From: Arsenicibacter rosenii
GTDB lineage: Bacteria; Bacteroidota; Bacteroidia; Cytophagales; Spirosomataceae
Length of the DNA stretch: 64,000 nucleotides
Assembly (NCBI RefSeq): GCF_001870735.1
Contig: NZ_MORL01000002.1
Coordinates: 608,636-672,635, forward strand
Direction: 5' to 3'
Position numbers and translations under genes: made by a program. Positions 54,001-61,695 of this stretch are shown piece by piece (the stretch's first letter is position 1; the number at the start of each line of letters is the position of its first letter). Under the pieces are notes generated by a model. That model did not search any database and was not told the origin of the DNA. It worked only from the letters and a program-made list of their open reading frames with translations.

Positions 54001-54677
54001 GCGGCGCCATAGGTCCCCCCGTTTCCCTGAAACACACAGTTGATCAGCTTCGGGCTGCTGCCCTGATTATACATCCCCCCGCCAAAGCTGTTGGGGTCAG
54101 ACGGCGTACTGGCACTGGCATTGCCGCCGGTAATCACCACCCCGTTCAGTATGGCCGTGCTATTGATACTCAGGCTGGCCGGGTGGTAAAAGACGTGGTA
54201 GCTGTTATTGGTCAGTGTACCATTATTATCAATATCACCCGAAAGTGTAGTCGCCGAAGGCTGGCTGGTCAGTGGATTAATCGTCGTCCGGTCGTCCGGA
54301 CTGGTTTCGTCGCCGCGGAATCCGCCGTAGATGGTCACGCCATTCTTGAGAGCAAAGCTGGCATTACGGTTGGTGGTCGTGGAGGTGGGTTTATAAACCC
54401 CTGCCGCCACCCAGATCTGATCGGTAGCCTGGCTGGCGCTGATGGCCCCCTGCAGGTCACTGGTGCTGGTGGCCCAGCTGGTAGTGGCCGATGCGGCCGG
54501 AGTCGTACCTGTCGGGGTGACGTAATAGATCTTATTCTGGGCCACGGATGTAGTGCAGATAAAAAGGCTCAGCAGCAGGCAGGCGATAAGCCCTTGCCGG
54601 ATGCAGGACCATCGGCCACATTTGGAAATAACATGTTGGCAGGTGAAAATGCCGGAGAGGTACAGACGGGAACACAT
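48048..54677 (-). CDS. Giant beta-helix surface protein with shared C-terminal domain
   Basis: A 2209-residue secreted protein. After a long N-terminal region with signal sequence (LIACLLLSLFICTTSVAQ) come three beta-helix modules (about 48-425, 427-1043, 1137-1730). Each starts with a YVT/YVA...TSWAT..DLQ segment and GVTIYGGFRG, and ends with a choice-of-anchor-Q-like motif (SPAINAG ... DLAGNARI ... DMGAVEYQ). Rungs of about 26 residues follow GGAIxN...SxPxLTxCxLxxNxA, like Chlamydia Pmp GGAI/FxxN repeats; module 2 has about eleven. Ig-like domains (about 1044-1130 and 1732-1822), ~70-residue PKD-like repeats (about 1821-2045) and a shared C-terminal domain (about 2120-2209, ADESACPVRL ... 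RSCP) follow. Probably an adhesin or surface-layer fibre. Confidence 0.9.
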   Translation of the reverse strand: MCSRLYLSGIFTCQHVISKCGRWSCIRQGLIACLLLSLFICTTSVAQNKIYYVTPTGTTPAASATTSWATSTSDLQGAISASQATDQIWVAAGVYKPTSTTTNRNASFALKNGVTIYGGFRGDETSPDDRTTINPLTSQPSATTLSGDIDNNGTLTNNSYHVFYHPASLSINSTAILNGVVITGGNASASTPSDPNSFGGGMYNQGSSPKLINCVFQGNGGTYGAALSCLGNSNPLLINCNLQSNSSPNSGGGAFSDASSFTLINCSVQNNQAPSGGGIFNQGGSNPLLINCTLKDNVATTNGGAIFNQTNSNPTVTNSVLWNNGGSKTFSGNTIMATYNLIEAGVTGFSSSTTNLSTTVSPFMSATSISLNACSPAINAGNPASVTVATGPYSETALPATDLTGNARINGGRIDIGAVEFQPGQAAGPFARLYVAASQTANTGDGLSWATAFSDLQSALTYPCSQSLTEIWVAGGLYKPTSTTNNRSAGFALRNGVTIYGGFRGTESSLDDRPEINPLTGKPSSTTLSGDIDNDGTLTNNSYHVFYHPASLSINSSAVLNGVVITGGTAPATSPSDPNSFGGGMYNAGSSPTLIKCVFQGNRGYYGAAMSCLEGSNPVLTDCSMESNTSTNSGGVTFSDASSFTLINCKLQNNRATNGGAIFNQGSSNPFLRDCSLQDNTATNHGGAVFNQSNSRPTLTNCGLAGNTAARGGAIFNTTTSSPTLTSCSLASNTAAENGGAIYNENSSNPVLTSCSLASNKAFNGGAISNQSSSNPVLTNCSLISNRATNRGGAIFSNSDSSTLTGCILTNNTAGYGGAIHNENNSNLILTNCSLTNNLADLGGAVANINNANPVITNCIFSGNVSNFNGGAIYNASACKPLIVNSFLYNNSSLSQAGAIYNFDVCSVTLINCSLQGNTVSSTKITAAIHNDNSRLTLLNSVFWQNGNSNSILDSRGSTTTARDCLFDAVSYLTDPTNLTTAVSPFVSTTSAELIACSPAINAGNPASVTAASGPYSVTAMPATDLAGNARIANGRIDMGAVEYQSTTNIPLVIVKQPLAGSVVCAGTTVVMSVSVTGSSPAYQWYKDGTALTGIASATTASLTLPNVQTAYAGSYSVVISGDCPSLTSTAFSLKVPPATARLYVAASQTANTGDGLSWATAFSDLQSALTYPCSQSLTEIWVAGGLYKPTSTTNNRSAGFAMRNGVTIYGGFQGGETSVNDRPEINPLTGKPSSTTLSGDIDNDGALTNNSYHVFYHPASLSINSSAVLNGVVITGGTAPATSPSDPNSFGGGMYNAGSSPTLIKCVFQGNRGYYGAAMSCLGGSNPVLTDCSMESNTSTNSGGVTFSEASSFTLINCRLQNNRATNGGAIFNQGSSNPLITNCTLQGNVVTNSGGAIYNQTGSSPVLTSCSLKNNTSTNRGGAIYNNSSSPVLTSCSLTGNAVYVEGVEADTRGGAIYNLTGSNPILTSCVLTSNTAYLGGAIFNESSSPILTSCILSSNSARDAGALNNQEGSHPRLTDCTLSNNTATFGGAVVSWHQSQPVFTNCRITDNLAKTEAGAIYNLKESRPLFLNCIISNNTSLSLTGLMASVSACSPVFINCSMQGNIAQTRTIYNSESRFTFINSVLWNNGSSEVITNINNGTATATYSLFDAASYIADPTNLTTAVSPFVSTTSAELIACSPAINAGNPLIVTATSGPYSETALPATDLAGNARIANGRVDMGAAEYQSTTNIPLVIVQQPVAGSAVCAGTTVVMSVSATGSSPVYQWYKDGTALTGIASATTASLTLPNVQPADAGSYSVVISGDCPSLTSTAFSLSVNTLSVTVTAAPSATLSCANPSLTLTAQTSATAFVWSNGGSTGQTLPVSTTGVYSVTVTGADGCTAVSNSLTISQDFTSPTVSISAVSTTLTCAQPQLTLTATASATALLWSTGETTATIAVSTTGVYSVTATGANGCTAVSNNLTVARDNTSPTVSVSAAGTTLTCTQPQLTLTATASVTALRWSTGETTATISVSTAGTYSVTATNANGCTAVSNNLPVTESFGLPPFTVSSATVCPGQSVTLTASGCSGQIRWSTGATTSLITLTAGNSTSLLTATCTVGVCSTTASGQVVIGGALPPPAQILSFVADESACPVRLVARGVATSFTMTGPKGYVFSTVYREGGTHDAVGLNVKQAGTYTLTATYTNSCGTSAPVTRTVTVGRSCP
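49221..49723 (-). repeat. Direct repeat A2 in the giant gene (Ig + anchor region)
   Basis: Near-identical to 51279-51781, offset 2058 bases (686 codons, in frame). It covers an Ig-like domain and the module-end anchor motif. Confidence 0.8.
50551..51251 (-). repeat. Direct repeat B2 in the giant gene (module 3 start)
   Basis: Near-identical to 52681-53381, offset 2130 bases (710 codons, in frame). The last 180 bases (51072-51251 against 53202-53381) look identical to me. Confidence 0.85.
51279..51781 (-). repeat. Direct repeat A1 in the giant gene
   Basis: Partner of 49221-49723; encodes the Ig-like domain and anchor motif that end module 2. Confidence 0.8.
52681..53381 (-). repeat. Direct repeat B1 in the giant gene
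   Basis: Partner of 50551-51251; encodes the beginning of module 2 through the first rungs. Confidence 0.85.
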
Positions 54678-54703
54678 GGGGTAGGAAAGCGGTTTTTAAA
54701 CCC

Positions 54704-54711
54704 CAAAACTA
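54704..54711 (-). promoter_or_regulatory. -7 element of the giant gene
   Basis: Minus strand TAGTTTTG fits TAnnTTTG, 26 bases before the ATG. The expected -33 region has GTTTTA rather than TTTG, consistent with a promoter that needs an activator. Confidence 0.5.
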
Positions 54712-54732
54712 GCTTTTTAGTAAATAAAACGG

Positions 54733-54798
54733 TTTCCAATATTGACCAAAAAGTTTCCAATATTGGTCAGGGAGTTCCTTATTTGACCAATATTGCCG
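54733..54798. promoter_or_regulatory. Three phased CCAATATTG sites upstream of the giant gene
   Basis: TTTCCAATATTGACCAAA (54733-54750), TTTCCAATATTGGTCA (54754-54769) and TTTGACCAATATTG (54782-54795). The shared CCAATATTG core starts at 54736, 54757 and 54787, 21 and 30 bases apart, about two and three helical turns. They sit just upstream of the -7 box on the minus strand. Candidate binding sites for an activator such as the AraC-type regulator encoded next door. Confidence 0.65.
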
Positions 54799-54889
54799 TT
54801 TTGGGCCTTTTTTATTTCCGGAATAGTAAATAAAGATGCCTTGAGGTAGCGTATGTTTATGTGTTAATAATTTTCTTTTTTTGGGCGAT

Positions 54890-56827
54890 TTATTGGTTTA
54901 ATGCGAGTGGTTCTGCCAGTCCGACCTGCCGGAGCAGGGCTTTGAACCGGGGATCATTGTGCAGAAAATCATAAAGCGGTGTTACCTTCAGGTAGTTGGG
55001 GAGCCGCTCATGAGCGGCTCCTTTTTGGAGGTAGGCCAGGCAGCGGTCCTTGTCCTGTAAGCCGGCATAGAGCTCCGCTTTGTCAATGTAGTGCTCGATG
55101 TTATCGGGCAGGGAGTCAAGCAGGGCCTGCGCTGGTTTGGGTTGCTGCAGGCGGGCACTGATAAACGCGTGCCGCAGAACCAGCGGTTTTAAGGTAGGTT
55201 CCAGACGCAGCCCTTTTTGTATTTCCCGTAACGACAACGCATATTGCCGGCGGCTCAGGTAATAAAAGCTGGTGGAATAATACCAGGAGCCCATCGTACG
55301 GTATAGCCTGTTACCGTCTTGTATCACTCTTTCAGCCTCTGCCCACCGCCGGGCAGTAACCAGATTCCCGACGTGTCCGAACATAATGACCGGATAGAGC
55401 GGATCCAGGGCAAGGGCTTTGGTACTGTAGTCAACTGCCCGGTTAATTTGCCCGATGGCGCGCAGAAAGAGGCTGTATGCATACAGGACCTGCGCATCGT
55501 TAGGGCTGTATTGCAGGGCCGTCAGGAAGGCGGTATTGGCCTGCTTCCATTTTCCCTGAATCATGTACATTTTGGCCAGAATCGTGTAGGCACGGGCATT
55601 ACGGACATCGAGCCGGATGCTTTCCAGTGCTTCCTGTTCGGCCAGGTTGCTGTAGTGCTGCATAGGCCCGAATCCATCATCGGCAATCAGGAAATAGGCC
55701 ATCGCCCTGGCAGCCCTGGCATCCACGAACGCCGGATCGTAGGTCAGGGCTCTATCAAAATTCTGCACGCTGGCCAGCACACTTTCCCGGGTGCGGTCAC
55801 GGAGTAAGTATTCACCTTTGAGGTATTCGCGGTACGCGTCAATATTACGGGTTGGCGTTTGGGTCAGCTGCTTGCGGGTCAGTGCACTGAGTTTCTGATT
55901 CAGCTCGGCAGCAGTCTGGTTCGTAACCTGATTGGTAAAGTCAAGCACCGACTGCTGATCGCCTTCGTACACCTTGCTCCAGACGGTCCGGTTTTCGCTG
56001 ACGCGAATCAGTTCGACCGAAAGCTTGATACGCTTGCCCATCTGCACCACTTTCCCTTCGAGCAGATAAGCCACATCCAGTTCGCGGCCAATCTGAGCGG
56101 GGTGCTTAGTGGTATTTGCGTACGTTTTGGCGGAGTTGCGGGAAATTACCTTCAGGTTTTCCAGATAGCTGAGCGACCGGTGTATTTGCTCCATGATGCC
56201 CTCGGTAAAATACTGACTTTCGGCCGGTCCGGTGTGCCGGAAGGGAAGTACTGCAATGGAGGCATCATCGGTCTCCCCGGCTGATCGTTTCCAGAACCAC
56301 CAGCTACTCCCGGCCAGCAATATAAGCAGCAGCGCAGGAACTGCCAGCCAATACCATAGTTTAGCGGAAGGCTTACCGGCAGCCAGGTCTGTAGCCGGTG
56401 GGAGCTCCGGTTGCGGACGGGTTTCCGTGACTGCACTTGTTTCCGGTTCCGGTGCTGCGGCTTCCGGGAAGGCGTCGGGCAGATCATGTGTGCCGGTTAA
56501 CTGGCTCCGGTACTCGGAAGGACTCAGCCCGAAGGCTTCGGTAAAGTGCTTGCTCAGCGTCTGAAGCCGGTCAAAACCAACCTGAAACGCAATGTCGGAC
56601 ACCCGCAGGTCGGTTGTTCCAAGGAGGTGCCGTGCTTTAATCAGCCGTTGCTGGCGGATATGCCGGGCAATGGACATCCCTGTCTGTTCCTTGACAAGCC
56701 GGAACAGAAACGAACGGCTAACGCCCAGTTCCTGGCATAACGCATCAATAGAGTAGTCCTGGTTGGTCAGATGCTGCTCAATGAGTTGGTTCAGGCGCTC
56801 AAAGAGGGTGTGTTCAGCAGGCAACAT
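54890..56827 (-). CDS. AraC-type membrane regulator with TolB-like and TPR domains
   Basis: A 645-residue one-component regulator. Residues 1-107 are an AraC helix-turn-helix pair (CQELGVSRSFLFRLVKEQTG and SDIAFQVGFDRLQTLSKHFT, ending GLSPSEYR). A Pro/Glu-rich linker (about 108-153) leads to one membrane helix (about 156-178). The outer part has a TolB/FlgO-like domain (IAVLPFRHTGPAESQYFTEG, ELDVAYLLEGKV; about 185-310) and then TPR repeats (about 320-640). Such chimeras occur in Bacteroidota and resemble CadC-like sensors, with an N-terminal DNA-binding domain in the cytoplasm. It lies immediately upstream of the giant gene and after the 908-residue protein gene, suggesting local control. 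The ligand is unknown. Confidence 0.9.
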   Translation of the reverse strand: MLPAEHTLFERLNQLIEQHLTNQDYSIDALCQELGVSRSFLFRLVKEQTGMSIARHIRQQRLIKARHLLGTTDLRVSDIAFQVGFDRLQTLSKHFTEAFGLSPSEYRSQLTGTHDLPDAFPEAAAPEPETSAVTETRPQPELPPATDLAAGKPSAKLWYWLAVPALLLILLAGSSWWFWKRSAGETDDASIAVLPFRHTGPAESQYFTEGIMEQIHRSLSYLENLKVISRNSAKTYANTTKHPAQIGRELDVAYLLEGKVVQMGKRIKLSVELIRVSENRTVWSKVYEGDQQSVLDFTNQVTNQTAAELNQKLSALTRKQLTQTPTRNIDAYREYLKGEYLLRDRTRESVLASVQNFDRALTYDPAFVDARAARAMAYFLIADDGFGPMQHYSNLAEQEALESIRLDVRNARAYTILAKMYMIQGKWKQANTAFLTALQYSPNDAQVLYAYSLFLRAIGQINRAVDYSTKALALDPLYPVIMFGHVGNLVTARRWAEAERVIQDGNRLYRTMGSWYYSTSFYYLSRRQYALSLREIQKGLRLEPTLKPLVLRHAFISARLQQPKPAQALLDSLPDNIEHYIDKAELYAGLQDKDRCLAYLQKGAAHERLPNYLKVTPLYDFLHNDPRFKALLRQVGLAEPLALNQ

Positions 56828-56883
56828 GGATTTAAGTAAGCTGGCAATTAATGCCCGAAAGTAACGAAAAACGGGCAGTAATC

Positions 56884-56913
56884 CGGCGGGCCGAAGGTAA
56901 TATCCGCCCGCCG
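56884..56913 (-). terminator. Hairpin between the 908-residue gene and the AraC-type gene
   Basis: CGGCGGGC (56884-56891) pairs with GCCCGCCG (56906-56913), 8 bp, 14-base loop. A second hairpin (GCCCG/CGGGC) lies just beyond at about 56856-56879. No T-run; termination is possible but unproven. Confidence 0.45.
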
Positions 56914-56924
56914 TGATTGCCGGC

Positions 56925-59651
56925 CTACGGGCAGCTCCGGCCCACAGTCACCGTCCGGCTGACCGGCGCACTGGTGCCACACTGGTTCGTGATGGTGGTA
57001 GACAGGGTATAAGCACCCGGCTGCGTTACATTCAGGCCAATGGTATCATACATACCGGCCTTACGGAAGACGGTGCTGAAGACGTACCCCCCCGTACCGG
57101 TAAAGGTAAAGGAACCGGCAATGCCGCGGCCCACGAGCCGTACCGGACAGGCCGATTCGTCGGCGGTGAGGGCAAGGATCAATGCCGGAGTGGGTAGCAG
57201 ATCGTTCACAATTGTACCGCTGGCGGTAGCGCTGCAGGCACCGGCGGTACAGGTAGCCGATACCACGGAAGCACTCATCCCTACTGTGGCGGTAAAGGTA
57301 CTGCCCGCTGTACCGTCGGACCACTGAACCGTACCGTTGGGACAGCCGGTGGCTTGTAGGGTTGCCCGCAGGCCCGGACAAACAGTTTGCGAACTGACCA
57401 TAAACGCGGTAACAGGCAGGTCCTCGGTGACGCTCAGCGACGTGCCTGCCGAACAGCCGTTGAGGCCGGTGACGGTCAGGGAAAACAGCCCGCCCTGCGT
57501 AACAACGGCCGTTGTGCTGCTGCCGGTTTGGGTAAGTCCGGGGCCTGCGAACCGGTAATCCACACCGCCGCCGGCGGTCAGGGTAACGCTGCCGCCGGAG
57601 CAGAAGCGGGGCTCGCTGGCGGTGAGTGATGGGGTAGGAGGGGTGTTGTCGAGGGAGACACTGCCGGAGGCAGTAGCGGTACAGCCGAACGCCGAAGCCG
57701 CCGTGACGGTATAGCCGCCGGGCTGGGTAACAATGACCTGATTAACCCCCGATTTAGTACCCTGACTGAAGGTATAACTGGTCGCGTTGGCTGCGCTGGC
57801 GGTCAGGGTCAGACTGGGTTGGGCACAGGTAAGGGTACCGGCAGTGAGCGAAACGGCCGAAGGGTTGGCGTTGATGGTGACATTGCCGCTGGCGGTGGTG
57901 GAGCAGATACCGATGGTACAGGTTGCGTTGACCGGCCCGGCTACGGTCGTCGAGAAGGTAACGGCTGTCGTACCGCCCGGCCAGCGTACCGTACCGCCGG
58001 TGCAGCCGGTGGCCGTCAGGCTGACGGCCCGGCCGGAGCAGGCGCTGCCGCTGCTGACCGAAAAGGCGGGCAGGCTGAGGTTCTGGCCGATGGTGGTTGA
58101 TGCCGATGTGACACAGCCATTGGCCGCCGCCATCGTGACGGAGTAGGCGCCGGTCTGGTTGATGACAATGCGGTTGTTGCCCAACAGCGTGCCGCGGCTG
58201 AATGAGTAGCTGGTCGCATTGGTGGCGCTGGCGGTGAGGGTCAGACTGGTCTGGGTGCAGGTGAGTGTGCCCGAAGACAGCGCCGCACTGGTTGGGGGCT
58301 GATTGACGGTTACTGTGTACGGGTTGGATACAAGGGTGCCGTTGGCATTGCTGGCCGAGAGCGAATAGGCTCCCGACGCCGTAGTAGAGATGTTCGCAAG
58401 GGTGAGCGTTGCTGAGGTCTGGCCGCTGACGGGCGTATTGCCTCTGAACCACTGGTACGACGTGGCGTTGCTTACGCTCGTTGGGATTGTCAGGGTGGTA
58501 CCGGCGCAGATAGTAGTCCCGTCGCCGCAGTCCGGCTGGCTGGTGAAAACGGGCTGCACACCGGCGCCGTTAATGACCGTACCACCCCCGCAGCTGCCAT
58601 TGATGTATGGTGTCCCGAATCCGGATGCTGCGTTTACCCAGCCGACACAGGGTACGGTGAGGGAGCAACTCGGGTTAGTGGCCAATAATTGATCGCCGAA
58701 CACCATAAGAGACACAAAAGCCCACTGACCTTCGATTCGCTTGATCAGTAATGTCAATTCTGAATTTTGATTCGGGAGTACCAGCGTAACTTTTCGCCGC
58801 CATACCGGGGTGCCGTTTTCGGTACCGACCCATGTGTATTCACCATTCGCGTCTGTGAAGGTAAATCCGCTTACGGTCAGGCTGGTAATGCCGTTGGATG
58901 GTGATACGCTGCTGCAGGCTCCGCTCAGCGTAGGACTGGTTGACCCCAGCCAGTTGGTGCAGGGTAGCGTTGTGATGGAGCCGGCCAGGTTATACGACAG
59001 GAGGGTAGCCAACGGAGACGGAAGTACCAGCTCCCACCGGGTTTGCGTTGATGACCACTGGATGAAAGCAATAATCTCACTTCCGTTAAACGTGACAGAA
59101 GCAGCCCACCGGTTGGCTCCGTTATAGGTGCCTACCCACTGGTAGGTTGTATTTGCAGACGCCAATGCGGCAGGCATACCCGTCACCACGACGCTGCCGA
59201 CGGCATTGGCCGGCGTCGTACACCCTCCGCTCAGCGTTGGCATTCCACCTGTATTGATGCCTGAAAATTCAGGTATCCAGCCGGTGCAGGGAGGACCGGC
59301 GGCGGTGCCGGTTTCATTATAGGCATAATATCGGGTATTGTCCACGATTTCCCAGCGGCTGCCCGACCAGCGGATAAAGACCGTGACCGCCGGTGAGCCG
59401 GCTGACGGGGTAACGTCCTGTGACCACTCATTCGCCGTTGCGGTCGGATTATAGGTACCGTTCAGAAACGACAGGGATGTGAATCCGGTAACAGTAATCG
59501 GGGAGGCGGCGAGTGCTGTTGCGGCCCGGGCGCCGGGCGTTGCGGCCAGCCAGCAGATGAGTGCCAGTCCGAGGACATAGAGATGTCTCCTTAAGGTCTT
59601 AGCGGGAGGACAACCGTTTTTATGTTGAGATGAAAAGAACGAATCAGGCAT
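56925..59651 (-). CDS. Secreted Ig/PKD-repeat protein with shared C-terminal domain
   Basis: A 908-residue exported protein (signal around LYVLGLALICWLAATPGARA). Residues about 45-370 are three tandem repeats of roughly 95-105 residues. Each has a VTGF/VSGF start, YxWVGTxNG, a W-containing strand and a PC.GW segment, and ends in a GGCTT/GACSS-like segment; I know no name for them. Next comes an Ig-like domain (about 375-455; PVFTSQPDCGDGTTICAGTTL ... YQWFRGNTPVSGQTSATLTL), then ~70-95-residue repeats with SLTLTAS and VTAASAFGC motifs. The final ~90 residues are the shared domain (ADESACPVRLVGRG ... RTVTVGRSCP). Likely surface exposed and possibly carbohydrate or protein binding. Confidence 0.88.
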   Translation of the reverse strand: MPDSFFSSQHKNGCPPAKTLRRHLYVLGLALICWLAATPGARAATALAASPITVTGFTSLSFLNGTYNPTATANEWSQDVTPSAGSPAVTVFIRWSGSRWEIVDNTRYYAYNETGTAAGPPCTGWIPEFSGINTGGMPTLSGGCTTPANAVGSVVVTGMPAALASANTTYQWVGTYNGANRWAASVTFNGSEIIAFIQWSSTQTRWELVLPSPLATLLSYNLAGSITTLPCTNWLGSTSPTLSGACSSVSPSNGITSLTVSGFTFTDANGEYTWVGTENGTPVWRRKVTLVLPNQNSELTLLIKRIEGQWAFVSLMVFGDQLLATNPSCSLTVPCVGWVNAASGFGTPYINGSCGGGTVINGAGVQPVFTSQPDCGDGTTICAGTTLTIPTSVSNATSYQWFRGNTPVSGQTSATLTLANISTTASGAYSLSASNANGTLVSNPYTVTVNQPPTSAALSSGTLTCTQTSLTLTASATNATSYSFSRGTLLGNNRIVINQTGAYSVTMAAANGCVTSASTTIGQNLSLPAFSVSSGSACSGRAVSLTATGCTGGTVRWPGGTTAVTFSTTVAGPVNATCTIGICSTTASGNVTINANPSAVSLTAGTLTCAQPSLTLTASAANATSYTFSQGTKSGVNQVIVTQPGGYTVTAASAFGCTATASGSVSLDNTPPTPSLTASEPRFCSGGSVTLTAGGGVDYRFAGPGLTQTGSSTTAVVTQGGLFSLTVTGLNGCSAGTSLSVTEDLPVTAFMVSSQTVCPGLRATLQATGCPNGTVQWSDGTAGSTFTATVGMSASVVSATCTAGACSATASGTIVNDLLPTPALILALTADESACPVRLVGRGIAGSFTFTGTGGYVFSTVFRKAGMYDTIGLNVTQPGAYTLSTTITNQCGTSAPVSRTVTVGRSCP

Positions 59652-59793
59652 GACACAGATCAGGTTAACCAGGTTAATGCGTTAAAATGAGTACCTGAAT
59701 GCATAGTATGTATTCTTCAGGCGCAGATAGTTTGTGTAGTATTATCAGCTATATATTGGGTGTGTGGCTTAACGTTGTGCGGCCATAACAGCA

Positions 59794-61527
59794 TTACGGG
59801 CAACGCCGGCCCACGGTCACCGTTTGGGTTACCGGCGCGCTGGTGCCGCAGCTGTAGACATATGTCGCTGTCAGGGTATAGGTGCCTGACTGTTTGACTC
59901 CCGGCGCCTGAAGGGTATAGGTCCCGCCGGTACGATATACATTGCTGAACACGTATGTTTCGGGCAAGGCGTTGCCCGGCAAAACGTTGCCCGGCCCCGT
60001 AAAGACAAACGAGGTGCCTGTTCCCTGCGCTGTTAACCGCACCGGACAGCCTGACTCGTCTGCCGACAAACTAAATATGGCTCCCGGCGGCAGTATCTGA
60101 AACTCTACAGCCCCCAGATCTACCTGTTCTCCTTTAATGCGGGGGTTACCTGCTAAATCAACGGTAATGCCGCTTAGACCGGGGGCTGAATTGTCACCTG
60201 CGTCAATGGCGGGGGAACAGGGGGCCAGTGCCACCGAAGCCGGACTGGCAAAGGGCGAAGCCGCGGTGGTTAGGTTGGTCGGATCGGATGAGTAGGTATT
60301 CCCGGCTACGGTGTTGTCGAAGAGACTGTATGTGGCCGTAACACCACCGCCATCGTTGGCAAAGGTTTTCTCGTCTCCGTTGCCAAAAAGTACACAATTG
60401 ATCAGTACCGGGCGGGCGTTACCGTTGACACTCGCGTAATTATACATGGCCCCACCTGAAGAACCAGCTGAGTTACCCTGAAAGCTGCAGTTGGTCAGGA
60501 CCGGACTACTGTTGCCCCCAAGCTCCGCATTATTAAAGAACGCTCCGCCCGTGTTTACGGCCGGGTTGTTCCGGAAGCTACAGTTAGTCAATACCGGATT
60601 ACTGTTACCAAAGGTAGATGCAAAGTTATAGAGCGCGCCACCGGCGTTATCCGATGCGTTGTCCTGAAAGCTGCAGTTGGTCAAGACCGGATTGCTGCTG
60701 CCATATACACGTCCATCACTAAAGATGGCCCCGCCGGCATTACCTGCCGAGTTGGTCTGAAAAGAGCAGTTTGTGAATACCGGATGGCTATTACCTGAGT
60801 AAGAGCCATTATTATAGGCAGCACCGCCGGAGTCACCTGCCAGGTTATTCCGGAAGTTGCAGTTGCTCAGCACCGGACTGCTGGTGCCGTTTCCACCTGT
60901 ATTGTATAACGCTCCGCCATAGGCACGAGCCCGGTTACCGACAAACAGGCAGTACCGGAAGCCGGGGCTGCAATACTTGCTATTCCCGTTGCCGTTATTG
61001 TATACGCCTCCTCCATTACAATCGGGTGCATTTGCTGCACTGGCATTGCCCCCGGTGATGACAAAACCATCCAGCACAGCACTGTTGTCTATCCCTGCCG
61101 GATTAAAAATAACATGAAAACTATTGTCGTTGGTGGTGCCCGGATCGCCGATTTCACCACTGAGCACAGTAGCGAATCCAGTCGGGTTGCGCTCAGCCAT
61201 CGTGGGATTACCTGTACCGGCAAAGCCTCCGTAGATGGTTACACCGTTTTTCATCGAGAAGCTGGCAGAGCGGTTGGCAGGATCAGCCGTTGGTTTATAG
61301 GTGCCTGCTGCTACCCAGACCTGCTCGTCGGTGTTGCTGGCGTTGATCATCGCCTGTAGATTACCACTGGCGTTGGCCCAGGTTGAGCCGTCGCCGGTAC
61401 CGTTCGGTTTAACATAGCGGATCGTCTGCGCTACTGTTGCGTTATAAGCCGGAAGACTTAACAGCAAGCTACATATAGCTCCTTTCAGAATGCGGTTGAA
61501 TAAATCAAGGTTGTAAAATGGCGACAT
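59794..61527 (-). CDS. Beta-helix surface protein with shared C-terminal domain
   Basis: A 577-residue exported protein, a one-module relative of the giant protein. Signal peptide (LKGAICSLLLSLPAYNATVAQ), then IRYVKPNGTGDGSTWANASGNLQAM, GVTIYGGFAG and beta-helix rungs of about 30 residues with GGAxxN and PVLTNCSFxxN. The anchor motif is SPAIDAGDNSAP ... DLAGNPRI ... DLGAVEFQ (about 445-470). The C-terminal domain (about 478-577) has ADESGCPVRLTAQG and CGTSAPVTQTVTVGRRCP and an insert (VLPGNALPET) absent in its relatives. It lies between the 908-residue protein and the TPR-HTH regulator. Confidence 0.88.
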   Translation of the reverse strand: MSPFYNLDLFNRILKGAICSLLLSLPAYNATVAQTIRYVKPNGTGDGSTWANASGNLQAMINASNTDEQVWVAAGTYKPTADPANRSASFSMKNGVTIYGGFAGTGNPTMAERNPTGFATVLSGEIGDPGTTNDNSFHVIFNPAGIDNSAVLDGFVITGGNASAANAPDCNGGGVYNNGNGNSKYCSPGFRYCLFVGNRARAYGGALYNTGGNGTSSPVLSNCNFRNNLAGDSGGAAYNNGSYSGNSHPVFTNCSFQTNSAGNAGGAIFSDGRVYGSSNPVLTNCSFQDNASDNAGGALYNFASTFGNSNPVLTNCSFRNNPAVNTGGAFFNNAELGGNSSPVLTNCSFQGNSAGSSGGAMYNYASVNGNARPVLINCVLFGNGDEKTFANDGGGVTATYSLFDNTVAGNTYSSDPTNLTTAASPFASPASVALAPCSPAIDAGDNSAPGLSGITVDLAGNPRIKGEQVDLGAVEFQILPPGAIFSLSADESGCPVRLTAQGTGTSFVFTGPGNVLPGNALPETYVFSNVYRTGGTYTLQAPGVKQSGTYTLTATYVYSCGTSAPVTQTVTVGRRCP

Positions 61528-61695
61528 CTATCTGGTTTGTTTAAGGTATAGCCGGGTTATTGGCATGCCCTAAATTAATTTTTCGGGCTAGTATGGTAAC
61601 CCAAAAGAGCATAGACAAAAACATAGACAAATAGCAAGTGCCTGCTTTACTGAAGGTTATGGACGGGCGTTAAGCGGGAGTTTTCCGGCAGAGGG

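Noticed and set aside
54733..54798. The CCAATATTG copies as a replication origin iteron cluster
   Set aside because: Only three copies, no DnaA boxes or replication gene nearby, and the position fits a promoter region better.
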